Source: Bacillus gaemokensis
GTDB lineage: Bacteria; Bacillota; Bacilli; Bacillales; Bacillaceae_G
Length of the DNA stretch: 64,000 nucleotides
Assembly: GCF_001590835.1 (NCBI RefSeq)
Contig: NZ_LTAQ01000012.1
Location: forward strand, 279,169 to 343,168
Direction of reading: 5' to 3'
A model generated the notes under the pieces. The model ran no database searches. It was given only the letters and a program-made list of their open reading frames with translations, and had not been told where the DNA came from. Shown piece after piece: positions 33,074 to 42,894 of this stretch; the stretch's first letter is position 1; the number at the start of each line of letters is the position of its first letter. The position numbers were made by a program, and so were the translations under genes.

Positions 33074-35584
33074 ATGATCGGTATTTTAAAAAAGGTGTTT
33101 GATGTAAACCAGCGCCAAATTAAACGTATGCAGAAAATTGTGGATCAAATAGAAGCGTTAGAATCATCGATTCAACCATTAACTGACGAACAATTAAAAG
33201 GGAAAACAATTGAATTTAAAGAGCGTCTTACAAAGGGTGAAACGGTAGATGATTTACTACCAGAAGCTTTTGCGGTTGTTCGTGAAGCGGCAAAACGTGT
33301 TCTTGGAATGCGCCCGTATCCTGTGCAGTTAATGGGTGGTATTGCCTTACATGAAGGGAATATCTCTGAGATGAAAACAGGTGAAGGTAAAACATTAACA
33401 TCTACTTTACCAGTCTATTTAAATGCTTTAACAGGTAAAGGTGTTCACGTTGTTACAGTCAACGAATATTTAGCACAGCGTGATGCCGGTGAGATGGGAC
33501 AACTTCATGAGTTCCTTGGGTTAACAGTAGGAATAAACTTAAATAGTATGTCACGTGAGGAAAAACAAGCCGCTTATGCAGCTGATATTACATACAGTAC
33601 AAATAACGAACTTGGATTCGATTATTTACGTGATAACATGGTGCTATATAAGGAGCAACGTGTTCAGCGTCCGCTTCACTTTGCGATTATTGATGAGGTC
33701 GATTCTATCTTAGTCGATGAAGCTCGTACACCACTTATTATTTCTGGACAAGCACAAAAATCAGCAGAACTATATATGTTCGCGAATGCGTTTGTTCGCA
33801 CTTTAGAAAACGAAAAAGAATATTCGTTTGACGTGAAAACGAAAAATGTAATGTTAACAGAAGAAGGAATCACTAAAGCAGAAAAGGCATTCCATATCGA
33901 AAATCTATTCGATTTAAAACATGTTGCACTTCTTCATCATATTAATCAAGCGCTTCGCGCACATGTGGTTATGCACCTTGATACAGATTATGTAGTGCAA
34001 GAAGGTGAAATCGTAATTGTAGACCAATTTACTGGTCGTCTTATGAAAGGTCGTCGCTATAGCGAAGGATTGCACCAAGCAATTGAAGCTAAGGAAGGCG
34101 TAGAAATTCAAAATGAAAGTATGACGCTAGCGACAATTACATTCCAAAACTACTTCCGTATGTATGAGAAGTTATCAGGTATGACTGGTACAGCGAAAAC
34201 GGAAGAAGAGGAGTTTCGTAACATTTATAATATGAATGTTATCGTAATTCCAACAAACAGACCGATTATTCGTGACGATCGTGCGGATTTAATTTTCAAA
34301 ACAATGGAAGGTAAATTCAATGCGGTTGTTGATGATATTGTAAAACGTCACAAACAAGGACAACCAGTTCTTGTTGGTACGGTTGCAATTGAAACATCTG
34401 AACTTATTTCAAACATGTTAACACGTAAAGGTGTACGCCATAACGTCTTGAATGCGAAAAACCATGCGCGTGAAGCAGACATTATTACAGAAGCAGGATT
34501 TAAAGGTTCTGTAACGATTGCGACAAACATGGCTGGTCGTGGTACAGACATTAAGTTAGGCGAAGGTGTTAAAGAGGCTGGTGGCTTAGCTGTTATCGGT
34601 ACAGAGCGTCATGAAAGCCGTCGTATTGATAATCAGTTACGTGGTCGTTCTGGGCGTCAAGGAGACCAAGGTGTAACGCAGTTTTATTTATCAATGGAAG
34701 ACGAGTTAATGCGCCGCTTCGGTTCAGATAATATGAAAGCGATGATGGATCGTCTTGGTATGGATGACTCACAACCAATTGAAAGTAAGATGGTTTCCCG
34801 TGCTGTAGAATCTGCACAAAAACGTGTTGAAGGAAATAACTATGATGCACGTAAACAACTTCTGCAATATGACGATGTACTTCGCCAACAACGTGAAGTA
34901 ATTTATAAACAGCGTCAAGAAGTAATGGAGGCTGAAAACTTAAGAGGCATTATCGAAGGTATGATGAAGTCTACTGTAGAGCGTGCGGTTGCTCTTCATA
35001 CACAAGATGAAATTGAAGAAGATTGGAACATGAAAGGTCTTATTGACTACTTAAATACAAACCTTCTTAAGGAAGGTGATGTAAAAGAAGAAGAATTACG
35101 TCGCCTTGCACCAGAGGAAATGAGTGAACCAATCTTTGCGAAATTAAAAGAGCGTTATGATGAAAGAGAAAACCTTCTACCAGAGGAACAAATGCGTGAA
35201 TTCGAAAAAGTTGTTGTATTCCGTGTTGTAGATACGAAATGGATGGACCATATTGATGCGATGGATCATCTTCGTGAAGGTATTCATTTACGTGCTTATG
35301 GTCAAATTGACCCACTTCGCGAGTATCAAATGGAAGGGTTCTCAATGTTTGAATCCATGATTGCTGCTATCGAAGAAGAGATTTCTCGCTACATTATGAA
35401 AGCGGAAATTGAACAAAACTTAGAACGTCAAGAAGTAGCACAAGGTGAAGCGGTTCATCCGAAAGATGATGGCGAAGAAGTGAAGAAGAAACCGGTAGTA
35501 AAAGGTGACCAAGTTGGACGTAACGACCTATGTAAATGTGGCAGTGGCAAAAAATACAAAAACTGCTGTGGTATTGGGAAATAA
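33074..35584 (+). CDS. secA: Preprotein translocase ATPase SecA
   Basis: 836-residue motor that drives preproteins through SecYEG. Walker A is [11 protein letters not shown], the DEAD-like box is [17 protein letters not shown], and motif VI is [13 protein letters not shown]. The C-terminal zinc-binding SecB-type tail is [16 protein letters not shown] at 33074 follows GAGGAGCG; the frame is open 63 bases further up without support. Two GC-rich repeat copies follow the stop codon. Confidence 0.96.
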   Translation: MIGILKKVFDVNQRQIKRMQKIVDQIEALESSIQPLTDEQLKGKTIEFKERLTKGETVDDLLPEAFAVVREAAKRVLGMRPYPVQLMGGIALHEGNISEMKTGEGKTLTSTLPVYLNALTGKGVHVVTVNEYLAQRDAGEMGQLHEFLGLTVGINLNSMSREEKQAAYAADITYSTNNELGFDYLRDNMVLYKEQRVQRPLHFAIIDEVDSILVDEARTPLIISGQAQKSAELYMFANAFVRTLENEKEYSFDVKTKNVMLTEEGITKAEKAFHIENLFDLKHVALLHHINQALRAHVVMHLDTDYVVQEGEIVIVDQFTGRLMKGRRYSEGLHQAIEAKEGVEIQNESMTLATITFQNYFRMYEKLSGMTGTAKTEEEEFRNIYNMNVIVIPTNRPIIRDDRADLIFKTMEGKFNAVVDDIVKRHKQGQPVLVGTVAIETSELISNMLTRKGVRHNVLNAKNHAREADIITEAGFKGSVTIATNMAGRGTDIKLGEGVKEAGGLAVIGTERHESRRIDNQLRGRSGRQGDQGVTQFYLSMEDELMRRFGSDNMKAMMDRLGMDDSQPIESKMVSRAVESAQKRVEGNNYDARKQLLQYDDVLRQQREVIYKQRQEVMEAENLRGIIEGMMKSTVERAVALHTQDEIEEDWNMKGLIDYLNTNLLKEGDVKEEELRRLAPEEMSEPIFAKLKERYDERENLLPEEQMREFEKVVVFRVVDTKWMDHIDAMDHLREGIHLRAYGQIDPLREYQMEGFSMFESMIAAIEEEISRYIMKAEIEQNLERQEVAQGEAVHPKDDGEEVKKKPVVKGDQVGRNDLCKCGSGKKYKNCCGIGK

Positions 35585-35585
35585 A

Positions 35586-35706
35586 GAAAAGCGGAGGCGG
35601 CTTGTTCAAAATTGTAGGACGTTGGAGCATCCGACAGAGAGGCGCTTTTTGCCTCGCCCGAGGGTGTGAAACGGCCGGAGATTTTAGCCGCCGGAGCTGG
35701 ACAAAA
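35586..35706 (+). repeat. Dispersed repeat family 2, copy a
   Basis: GC-rich element starting GAAAAGCGGAGGCGGCT, with a GAGAGGCGCTTTTTGCCTCG hairpin (GAGGCGC...GCCTC) and ending near GCCGCCGGAGCTGGACAAAA. It lies directly after the secA stop, in tandem with copy b. Confidence 0.78.
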
Positions 35707-35820
35707 AAGAAAAGCGGAGGCGGCTCGTATAGAATGTGAGGGGGATGGAGCTTCAGACGTAGAGGCGTAGTTTGCCTCGCAGGAAGAAGTGAAGTCACCG
35801 ACTGCAAAGCTTTACTTCCA
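35707..35820 (+). repeat. Dispersed repeat family 2, copy b
   Basis: Second tandem copy, starting GAAAAGCGGAGGCGGCTCG, with GTAGAGGCGTAGTTTGCCTCGC and ending in a GAAGTGAAGTCACCGAC...CTTTACTTCC segment. Confidence 0.78.
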
Positions 35821-35939
35821 AAATGGAAAAAATCAAAAATCTCCATATAATAAAAGGGTTAAACTCTCTCTGCAATAAGCGGAGAGAGTTTCCCTTGTTT
35901 TTATATAAAAGCGAAAGTAATTACATAGAGGTGAAGAGC

Positions 35940-37041
35940 ATGGAATTAGTAGAAATTAGGCAAGAACTAGAGAAAATGGCTAAGAGATTAGCGGCTTTTA
36001 GGGGGTCTCTTTGACCTCCCTGGAAAAGAAAAACGCATTGCAGAATTAGAAGATACAATGATGGGTGTGGGCTTTTGGGATGATCAACAAGGCGCGCAAA
36101 CAGTAATTAATGAAGCAAATGCATTAAAAGAAATGGTTGGGAAGTTTCGCCAGCTAGATGAAACGTTTGAAAACTTAGAAGTGACACATGAGCTTGTAAA
36201 AGAAGAATACGATGAAGAATTGCATGCGGAATTAGAATCTGAAGTAAAGTCATTAGCTGAAGAAATGAATGAGTATGAGCTGCAGTTGTTACTAAGCGGT
36301 CCGTATGATAAAAATAATGCCATCTTAGAATTGCATCCAGGTGCTGGTGGAACAGAGTCACAAGACTGGGGTTCTATGCTATTACGCATGTATACACGCT
36401 GGGCTGAAAAACGTGGATTTAAAGTGGACACGGTCGATTATCTACCAGGTGATGAAGCTGGAATTAAAAGTGTTACGCTATTAATTAAAGGGCATAATGC
36501 TTACGGTTACTTGAAAGCTGAAAAGGGTGTACATCGTCTTGTACGTATTTCACCGTTCGATTCTTCTGGTCGTCGTCATACATCATTCGTATCTTGTGAA
36601 GTTGTACCTGAATTCAATGATGATATTGAGATTGAAGTGCGTACAGAAGATTTGAAAATCGATACGTACCGTGCAAGTGGTGCGGGTGGACAGCATATTA
36701 ATACGACGGATTCTGCAGTTCGTATTACACACATCCCGACAAATGTTATTGTAACGTGTCAATCTCAGCGCTCTCAGATAAAAAACCGTGAACATGCTAT
36801 GAAGATGTTGAAGGCGAAGTTATATCAAAAGAGACTAGAAGAACAGCAGGCAGAAATGGATGAAATCCGCGGGGAACAAAAAGAAATTGGCTGGGGAAGT
36901 CAAATTCGTTCATACGTATTCCACCCGTACTCTCTTGTAAAAGACCACCGTACAAATACGGAGGTTGGGAATGTACAAGCGGTTATGGATGGAGAAATTG
37001 ACCCATTTATTGATGCATATTTACGTTCTCGTCTTTCCTAA
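35940..37041 (+). CDS. prfB: Peptide chain release factor 2, programmed +1 frameshift
   Basis: 366-residue RF2 that ends translation at UGA and UAA. It is read as 35940-36011 joined to 36013-37041: a 24-codon first frame ends CTT-TGA-C after an internal AGGGGG, the classic RF2 autoregulatory slip from CTT-TGA to the +1 frame. ATG at 35940 follows AGAGGTGAAG. Recognition motif SPF (RISPFDSSG) and catalytic GGQ ([16 protein letters not shown]) are intact. This is normal control and not a broken gene. Confidence 0.97.
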
Positions 37042-37130
37042 GAAAAAAGCCAACGAATTGTTGGCGTATAGATGAGGAAATAGAGGATATAAAGAGGCAT
37101 ATCTTGTCTATATAGATAAGAGAAGGAGGA

Positions 37131-37160
37131 AGAGAAGTTGGAGTGACAACTTCTCTTTTT
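37131..37160 (+). terminator. Terminator of prfB
   Basis: AGAGAAGTTG/CAACTTCTCT stem with T5. Confidence 0.88.
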
Positions 37161-37490
37161 AATGGGCTTGGTTTTATCATATAAGGTCGTATATTGTTTT
37201 GTAAAAAGTAGAAAATAGAAGAACTGGAATGTAATTGATAAGGAATTCGCATAGGACTTTCCTTTTCTGTTTTTCAGAAAAAGTATCTTTGTAAAGATTT
37301 ATGGTTGTTCACAGAATTGAAACAATTGAAGGGAGCTTGTTCTAGCAAGGTTTTCACCGCTTTTGTAAAAAATATCCTATGCAGGTTAGTTTTTCTGAAT
37401 GGGGATAATTATTATAATGGCAAGTGAGAGCTATGCATGAGTATGGCTTCATAAATTATAAGAAGGAATCAACATTGGGGAGCGATATAA
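37161..37490 (+). other. Intergenic region upstream of cccB
   Basis: AT-rich, no coding frame with a ribosome site. A TATAAT near 37412-37418 is a likely -10 for cccB. A CTGTTTTTCAG mini-hairpin lies near 37268. Confidence 0.6.
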
Positions 37491-37814
37491 GTGAAAAAGA
37501 AATTGTTGGCGATTGCACTAGGAACTTCAGTAGTTTTTGCTTTAGGAGCATGCGGAAATAAAGAAGAGAGCAAATCTTCTAATCAGTCTGCAAGCACGGA
37601 TAGTGCAGAACAAATTTTCCAAAAAAGTTGTGCAGGTTGTCATGCTAGTGATTTATCAGGGGCAACTGGACCAGATCTGCAAAAAGTAGGCGGTAAATAT
37701 GACGCGGCTGATATCGAAAAGATTATTTTAAAAGGACGCGGGGCAATGTCACCAGGACTTATTCAAGGTGAAGATGCGAAAAAAGTATCAGAGTGGTTAG
37801 CAGAACATAAATAA
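37491..37814 (+). CDS. cccB: Lipoprotein cytochrome c-551
   Basis: 107-residue small c-type cytochrome. The signal peptide ends in the lipobox LGAC (Cys at about 21), then an Asn/Ser-rich tether, and a haem domain with CAGCH and a distal Met in GAMSPG. It carries electrons on the outer face of the membrane, probably to cytochrome c oxidase. The start is GTG, after GGGGAGCG. It lies between prfB and ftsE as in other Bacillus genomes. Confidence 0.93.
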   Translation: MKKKLLAIALGTSVVFALGACGNKEESKSSNQSASTDSAEQIFQKSCAGCHASDLSGATGPDLQKVGGKYDAADIEKIILKGRGAMSPGLIQGEDAKKVSEWLAEHK

Positions 37815-37935
37815 GAAAAGTGAAGGCGGCTCGTTCAAAATCGCAGGGTGTTGGAGCCTCCGATAGAGAGGTGCTCTTTGCCTCGTCCGAGGTGGCGAAA
37901 TGACCGGAGATTTTAGCCGTTACATGTAGACAAAA
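37815..37935 (+). repeat. Dispersed repeat family 2, copy c
   Basis: GAAAAGTGAAGGCGGCTCGTTCAAAAT start, a GAGAGGTGCTCTTTGCCTCG core and a GGAGATTTTAGCCG end, closely matching copy a. It directly follows the cccB stop. Confidence 0.78.
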
Positions 37936-38058
37936 GTAGAATAGGGTCGATCTTAGAAACTCATAGACTAAGGCTCTTCCGAACAGAAAGTAATCGGGAC
38001 TTTCTTATGCGGAAGGTTACTAGGTATGAGGAGAAAGGTCTACTCTTTTTCTTGTTTT
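37936..38058 (+). other. Large nested hairpin after cccB
   Basis: Nested arms CTCATA/TATGAG, CTTCCG/CGGAAG and AGAAAGT/ACTTTCT, then outer pairing of AAAAGTAG with CTACTCTTTT, and a T-rich tail (TTTTTCTTGTTTTTTTT). It may be the cccB terminator or a small structured RNA. The remaining gap to ftsE (38059-38315) shows no gene. Confidence 0.5.
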
Positions 38059-38315
38059 TTTTGTGATGTAACACAACTGTAACAAAATTGTATCCGAATT
38101 GGAAACCTAATGATGTTACAATGTAATTTGTAGAATTTTGCTGAAAGATATACATAAAACAGCGCCAGTGATAAAGAAGGAAATGTTGTCACTACTAAGT
38201 AAGAAAAGCTGTATACAACAAGAATAGTAAGTGAGAGTGAGAGCTTTTGCTTTCATGTTCAGATAGGCAGAAAAAAGTATGTCGAAAAAAATCATTAAGT
38301 ATTGGGTGATAAATA

Positions 38316-39002
38316 ATGATCAAAATGACGAATGTTTATAAGGAGTATCCAAATGGCATGAAAGCCATCAATGGACTCACAGTTAACATTAAACAGGGTG
38401 AATTTGTATACGTAGTTGGACCGAGTGGAGCCGGGAAATCTACATTTATTAAGATGATGTATCGTGAAGAAAAACCATCAACAGGATCTATCAATGTGAA
38501 TGGTCTTGTAATTGAGACGTTGGCAGAGCGTGATGTACCATATTTCCGTCGTCAACTAGGCGTGATTTTCCAAGACTTTAAATTACTACCTAAATTAACG
38601 GTATATGAGAATGTAGCGTTTGCTTTAGAAGTAATTGAAGAAGAACCTGAGGCAATCCGTGAGCGTGTTACAGAAGTATTAGGTCTTGTAGGTCTTGAAG
38701 ATCGTGCGGAGGCGTTCCCGAATGAGCTTTCTGGCGGGGAACAACAGCGTGTGGCAATTGCAAGAGCGATTGTAAATAAGCCAAAAGTTGTAATTGCGGA
38801 TGAGCCGACAGGAAACTTAGATATTGATACAGCACTTGATATTATGAGTATTTTCAAACGTATTAACGAGCGTGGTACAACAATTGTTATGGCAACGCAT
38901 AACTCAGATATCGTAAATACAATTCGCCATCGTGTAATTGCGATTGAAGGCGGAAAAATTGTTCGAGATGAGATTGAGGGAGGATACGGATATGAAGACT
39001 AA
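38316..39002 (+). CDS. ftsE: Cell-division ABC ATPase FtsE
   Basis: 228-residue ATPase of the FtsEX complex, which activates cell-wall hydrolases such as CwlO. Walker A GPSGAGKST, Q-loop VIFQDF, signature LSGGEQQR and Walker B VVIADEP are all present. ATG lies in a weak site context (GGGTGATAA). It overlaps ftsX by 11 bases. The CwlO-like target is encoded at 27860-29176. Confidence 0.95.
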   Translation: MIKMTNVYKEYPNGMKAINGLTVNIKQGEFVYVVGPSGAGKSTFIKMMYREEKPSTGSINVNGLVIETLAERDVPYFRRQLGVIFQDFKLLPKLTVYENVAFALEVIEEEPEAIRERVTEVLGLVGLEDRAEAFPNELSGGEQQRVAIARAIVNKPKVVIADEPTGNLDIDTALDIMSIFKRINERGTTIVMATHNSDIVNTIRHRVIAIEGGKIVRDEIEGGYGYED

Positions 39003-39885
39003 AACCCTTAGTCGACATTTACGAGAAGGTGTAAAAAATCTATCCCGTAACGGATGGATGACGTTTGCTTCTGTAAGTGCAGTAACAGTTACATTACTAC
39101 TTGTAGGTGTCTTTTTAACAGCGATTATGAATATGAACCACTTCGCAACGAAAGTGGAGCAAGATGTAGAAATTCGTGTACACATTGATCCAGCAGCGAA
39201 AGAAGCAGATCAAAAGAAATTACAAGAAGATATGGATAAGATTTCAAAGGTAGAGTCTATTAAATATTCGTCTAAAGAAGAAGAATTAAAACGTTTGATT
39301 AAAAGCTTAGGTGACAGCGGAAAAACGTTTGAACTATTTGAGCAAGATAATCCATTGAAAAACGTATTTGTTGTAAAAGCAAAAGAGCCAACAGATACAG
39401 CTACAATTGCAACGAAGATTGAAAAGATGCAATTTGTTAGCAATGTACAATACGGTAAAAATGAAGTGAAGAAACTGTTTGATACAGTAAAAACAGGACG
39501 TAATATTGGGATTGTGTTAATTGCTGGTCTTTTATTCACAGCGATGTTCTTAATCTCTAATACAATTAAAATTACAATTTATGCGCGAAGCACAGAGATT
39601 GAAATCATGAAACTTGTTGGGGCGACAAACTGGTTTATTCGTTGGCCGTTCCTATTAGAAGGTTTATTCCTAGGTATTTTAGGTTCAATCCTTCCGATTA
39701 TCGTAATTGTATCTTCTTACAGTTCGATTCAAGGTATGTTCAATCAGAAGCTCGGCGGTACAATTTTCGAAGTTCTTCCATATAGCCCGTTTGTATTCCA
39801 ATTAGCTGGTTTATTAATGTTAATTGGTGCATTAATCGGTATGTGGGGCAGCGTAATGTCAATTCGTCGCTTCTTAAAAGTATAA
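38992..39885 (+). CDS. ftsX: Cell-division membrane protein FtsX
   Basis: 297-residue four-helix membrane partner of FtsE. A cytoplasmic start (MKTKTLSRHLREGVKNLSRNGWMT) leads to helix 1, a large outer loop (about 50-165) that would contact the hydrolase, and three C-terminal helices with ARSTEIEIMKLVGATNWFIRWPF. ATG at 38992 follows GAGGGAGGA inside the ftsE end; the longer open frame from 38938 is only ftsE overlap. Confidence 0.95.
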   Translation: MKTKTLSRHLREGVKNLSRNGWMTFASVSAVTVTLLLVGVFLTAIMNMNHFATKVEQDVEIRVHIDPAAKEADQKKLQEDMDKISKVESIKYSSKEEELKRLIKSLGDSGKTFELFEQDNPLKNVFVVKAKEPTDTATIATKIEKMQFVSNVQYGKNEVKKLFDTVKTGRNIGIVLIAGLLFTAMFLISNTIKITIYARSTEIEIMKLVGATNWFIRWPFLLEGLFLGILGSILPIIVIVSSYSSIQGMFNQKLGGTIFEVLPYSPFVFQLAGLLMLIGALIGMWGSVMSIRRFLKV

Positions 39886-39934
39886 AAAGTTGCAAACATA
39901 ATTCGTACAAGCTTATCATATAGTAGAAATAGGT

Positions 39935-39964
39935 AAAGGCATCACACAATGTGTGATGCCTTTT
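39935..39964 (+). terminator. Terminator of ftsEX
   Basis: AAAGGCATCACACA/TGTGTGATGCCTTT perfect stem with T4. It argues against a ctpB start before 39965. Confidence 0.85.
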
Positions 39965-40003
39965 GCTACACCACCTGTGTGCTTTGGAAAGGGGAATTCC
40001 GCA

Positions 40004-41437
40004 TTGAAACGTAGAGTTGCGATTATTGGAATGGTTATTGCATTTTTAATTGGTGCTGGCGGAATGTTTGCAGGTATGTATGTATTTTCAAATAATCCAT
40101 ATATGGCGCAAACAATTACAGGCGATAGTGCCGGCACGAAACAAGGAGATTTGGCTAAAATTAATGAGGCGTATGCACTGATTGATTCGCGTTATGTGGA
40201 AGACGTGAAAGATGACAAACTTGTTGAGGGAGCGATACAAGGAATGTTGTCTATGCTGAAGGACCCTTATTCCACGTATATGGATAAAGAAACAGCGAAG
40301 CAATTTGAGCAATCGCTTGATCCTGAGCTTGAAGGTATTGGTGCTGAGGTAAACAAAACGGAGGGGAAATTGATCATTGTCTCTCCAATTAAAGGTTCAC
40401 CAGCAGAGAAAGCAGGCATTAAACCAAATGATCAAATTTTATCGGTAGATGGAAATAGTGTGAAAGATTTATCACGTGAGGAAGCAGTATTAAAGATTCG
40501 TGGCAAAAAAGGAACGACTGTTGCAATTGAAATTAAACGTGCAGGAGTGACAGATCCACTAGAATTTAAAATTAAGCGTGAAAAAATTCCAATCTTTACG
40601 GTCTTTAGTTCTGTAAAGAAAGAGAAAGAAAAAGATATTGGTTATATCCAGATTACATCTTTCTCTGAAAATACAGCGAAAGAATTTAAGGATCAATTAA
40701 AAGAGCTTGAAAAGAAAGATATAAAAGGCTTAGTCATTGATGTGCGTGGTAACCCAGGAGGGTACTTAAATAGTGTAGAAGATATACTAGGGGTAATCAT
40801 GACAGACAAAAAACCAATGCTACAAGTTGAACAGCGAAATGGTGAGAAAAAGAAATTCTCCACTTCCTTAAAAGAGAGAAAGGCATATCCAATTTCAGTA
40901 TTAATTGATAACGGAAGTGCTTCTGCATCTGAAATTTTAGCAGGGGCATTAAAAGAAGGCGAAGGATATGATTTAGTTGGTGAAAAGACATTTGGAAAAG
41001 GTACTGTTCAGCAAGCTGTTCCGTTTAAAGACGGTAGTAACATTAAACTAACGATGTTTAAGTGGCTTACACCAGATGGCAATTGGATTCATAAAAAAGG
41101 AATTGCCCCAACGGTGGAAGTGAAGCAGCCAGATTATTACCATGCAACGCCAATTCAAATTGAGAAGACACTTTCTTATAATGCAAATGATGTGCAAGTG
41201 AAGCACGCACAGGAGATGTTGAAAAGCTTAGGATATGTAACAGGACGTGAAGACGGGTATTTCAGTAAGGAAACAGAGTCGGCTTTAAAAGCATTCCAAA
41301 ATGCAAATGAAATGGAAGCAACAGGTCAACTTGATAAAAAGACAGCTGAAGCAATTCAAAATAAAATCATTGAAAAGATTCGTTCTGGCGAAAATGATCT
41401 ACAATTGCAGGCGGCATTAAAGTTAATAGCGAAATAA
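40004..41437 (+). CDS. ctpB: Carboxy-terminal processing protease CtpB
   Basis: 477-residue secreted S41 serine protease. An N-terminal membrane anchor (residues 3-28) is followed by a PDZ domain (about 105-180, LIIVSPIKGSPAEKAGIKPNDQIL), a protease core with Ser in NGSASASEILAGAL and Lys in EKTFGKGTVQ, and a C-terminal peptidoglycan-binding domain (VKHAQEMLKSLGY...). TTG at 40004 after AAAGGGGA is my start; the frame opens at 39953 but crosses the ftsX terminator. In B. subtilis CtpB cleaves SpoIVFA during sporulation. Confidence 0.92.
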   Translation: MKRRVAIIGMVIAFLIGAGGMFAGMYVFSNNPYMAQTITGDSAGTKQGDLAKINEAYALIDSRYVEDVKDDKLVEGAIQGMLSMLKDPYSTYMDKETAKQFEQSLDPELEGIGAEVNKTEGKLIIVSPIKGSPAEKAGIKPNDQILSVDGNSVKDLSREEAVLKIRGKKGTTVAIEIKRAGVTDPLEFKIKREKIPIFTVFSSVKKEKEKDIGYIQITSFSENTAKEFKDQLKELEKKDIKGLVIDVRGNPGGYLNSVEDILGVIMTDKKPMLQVEQRNGEKKKFSTSLKERKAYPISVLIDNGSASASEILAGALKEGEGYDLVGEKTFGKGTVQQAVPFKDGSNIKLTMFKWLTPDGNWIHKKGIAPTVEVKQPDYYHATPIQIEKTLSYNANDVQVKHAQEMLKSLGYVTGREDGYFSKETESALKAFQNANEMEATGQLDKKTAEAIQNKIIEKIRSGENDLQLQAALKLIAK

Positions 41438-41439
41438 GA

Positions 41440-41476
41440 AAAAATACAGGCATTTTAAATGCCTGTATTTTTTTTG
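41440..41476 (+). terminator. Terminator of ctpB
   Basis: AAAATACAGGCATTT/AAATGCCTGTATTTT with T run. Confidence 0.93.
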
Positions 41477-41481
41477 TGTGT

Positions 41482-41499
41482 TAAACAAACGCTTGTTTA
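41482..41499. promoter_or_regulatory. Palindromic operator candidate upstream of minJ
   Basis: TAAACAA-ACGC-TTGTTTA has 7-base perfect arms and a TetR-operator-like look. It overlaps a possible TTAAAC -35, 52 bases before the minJ start. Confidence 0.4.
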
Positions 41500-41550
41500 G
41501 TTGTGATAAGATAAAAAGAAATGATTATATAAATGGTGGTGAAGTAGTTC

Positions 41551-42735
41551 GTGGAAGCGTGGTCTTTTGAGATAATGCGAGCAGTTGGACGTTTTTTCTT
41601 ACACCCTGCTGTCTATGTATTTTTGATAAGTAGTATTTTTGTTGGATACTTACGTATATTACGAGAACGAAAAGATTTTTCTTTTAAAGTATATGATATT
41701 TGGTTGGAACTACGAACATCCTGGTTTTCAGGAATTGGATATGGACTTCTTGTATCTGTTATAACGATCGGACTTGGGTTAGTTTTGTCACAATCAAGTA
41801 TATGGATGATTCTAATATGGACATTATTATTTGGACTAGCTACTGGGTATCGATATTTATCTTCAGCATACACATTTGGTGTAGCGATTGTAGGAGTTTT
41901 GTTATCTTCTAAGATGCCACTCTCTTTCATGCAGCTTGGAGAAGGAGAAGAGGGAACAATTGTATCACTTGCTATTCTACTTGGTGTGATGCTATTTGTA
42001 GAAGGGTTATTGATTTCTAAAAATGCAGTGTGGCATTCAACACCAAAAATGAGAAAAGGAAAGCGCGGTTTAAATATTGGGTTACATGAATCTAAACGTC
42101 TGTGGCTTGTCCCGATTTTTGTTCTTGTTCCGGGAGATGCTGTTACGCAGTTTGTTGCATGGTGGCCTGTTGTTTCTATCGGTTCACAAACATATTCTTT
42201 ATTTCTCGTTCCATTTCTAATTGGCTTTATGCGTACAATTAGAAGTTATGAACCGAGGGAAGCACTATTATTTACAGGAAGACGTGTATTTGGACTAGCG
42301 GCGATCGTCCTTGTTCTCGGTGTTGTCAGTTATTGGTGGCATGTACTAGCAATTGTAGCGATGGGGGCCGCGATGCTTGGTCGATTCACAATTGCGATGC
42401 AGGAGCGCATAGCTGATGAGACGCGTCCAGCTTATTTTGCAGCGCGTAATGATGGATTGGTTGTATTAGATGTCATTCCGAATACAGTCGGCGCAGAAAT
42501 GAATCTGAAGCCTGGAGAGGTTATTACGAAAGTGAATGGTGTAATACCTCAGAGTGCGGAAGTATTCTATGATGCACTTCAGTCTAAGACGACAGGGGCA
42601 TTTTGTAAACTAGAAGTACTCGATACAAATGGTGAACTGCGCCTTGTTCAAACTGCACTGTATGCAGGGGGACATCATGAATTAGGTATTGTATTTGTTC
42701 AGCAGGAACATAAGTGGGATACGGAAGCAATCTAA
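41551..42735 (+). CDS. minJ: Division-site topology factor MinJ
   Basis: 394-residue polytopic membrane protein with about eight helices (residues 15-285) and a C-terminal PDZ domain (about 300-380, GLVVLDVIPNTVGAEMNLKPGEVITKVNG). It bridges DivIVA and MinD to keep the division inhibitor at poles and septa. GTG is the start, after GGTGGTG. Its position after ctpB matches B. subtilis. The assignment rests on domain layout and gene order. Confidence 0.88.
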   Translation: MEAWSFEIMRAVGRFFLHPAVYVFLISSIFVGYLRILRERKDFSFKVYDIWLELRTSWFSGIGYGLLVSVITIGLGLVLSQSSIWMILIWTLLFGLATGYRYLSSAYTFGVAIVGVLLSSKMPLSFMQLGEGEEGTIVSLAILLGVMLFVEGLLISKNAVWHSTPKMRKGKRGLNIGLHESKRLWLVPIFVLVPGDAVTQFVAWWPVVSIGSQTYSLFLVPFLIGFMRTIRSYEPREALLFTGRRVFGLAAIVLVLGVVSYWWHVLAIVAMGAAMLGRFTIAMQERIADETRPAYFAARNDGLVVLDVIPNTVGAEMNLKPGEVITKVNGVIPQSAEVFYDALQSKTTGAFCKLEVLDTNGELRLVQTALYAGGHHELGIVFVQQEHKWDTEAI

Positions 42736-42739
42736 TTTG

Positions 42740-42778
42740 AAAGACCTTCATCGAAGTAGAATAGATGAAGGTCTTTTG
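42740..42778 (+). terminator. Terminator of minJ
   Basis: AAAGACCTTCATC/GATGAAGGTCTTT with T4. Confidence 0.9.
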
Positions 42779-42808
42779 TGTAGAGTAATAGATTTATGGA
42801 CAGATAAC

Positions 42809-42836
42809 TTGAATAATGTTGTGATAATGGTTATCA
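42809..42836 (+). promoter_or_regulatory. Promoter with Fur-like box for the ABC exporter
   Basis: TTGAAT-N17-TATCAT forms a -35/-10 pair. The -10 overlaps TGATAATGGTTATCA (42822-42836), which matches the 7-1-7 Fur box TGATAATNATTATCA at 13 of 14 defined positions. Zur or PerR boxes are similar, so the metal is not certain. Confidence 0.6.
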
Positions 42837-42838
42837 TT

Positions 42839-42878
42839 TAAAAGGACTTTGTTAGCATACAAAGTCCTTTTATTTTGA
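42839..42878 (+). terminator. Hairpin between Fur-like box and exporter gene
   Basis: AAAAGGACTTTGT/ACAAAGTCCTTTT with a six-base loop and TTTTATTTT tail. It sits at the very 5' end of the predicted transcript, so it could attenuate the exporter gene or protect the mRNA. Confidence 0.65.
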
Positions 42879-42894
42879 ATAAGGGAGGAATTTT

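Noticed and set aside
35823-36014. Short ORF before the main prfB frame that looks like a truncated gene
   Set aside because: It is the first part of prfB with the programmed CTT-TGA-C frameshift.
39953-40003. Longer N-terminus for ctpB
   Set aside because: It would begin inside the ftsX terminator hairpin; TTG at 40004 with AAAGGGGA and the membrane anchor fits better.
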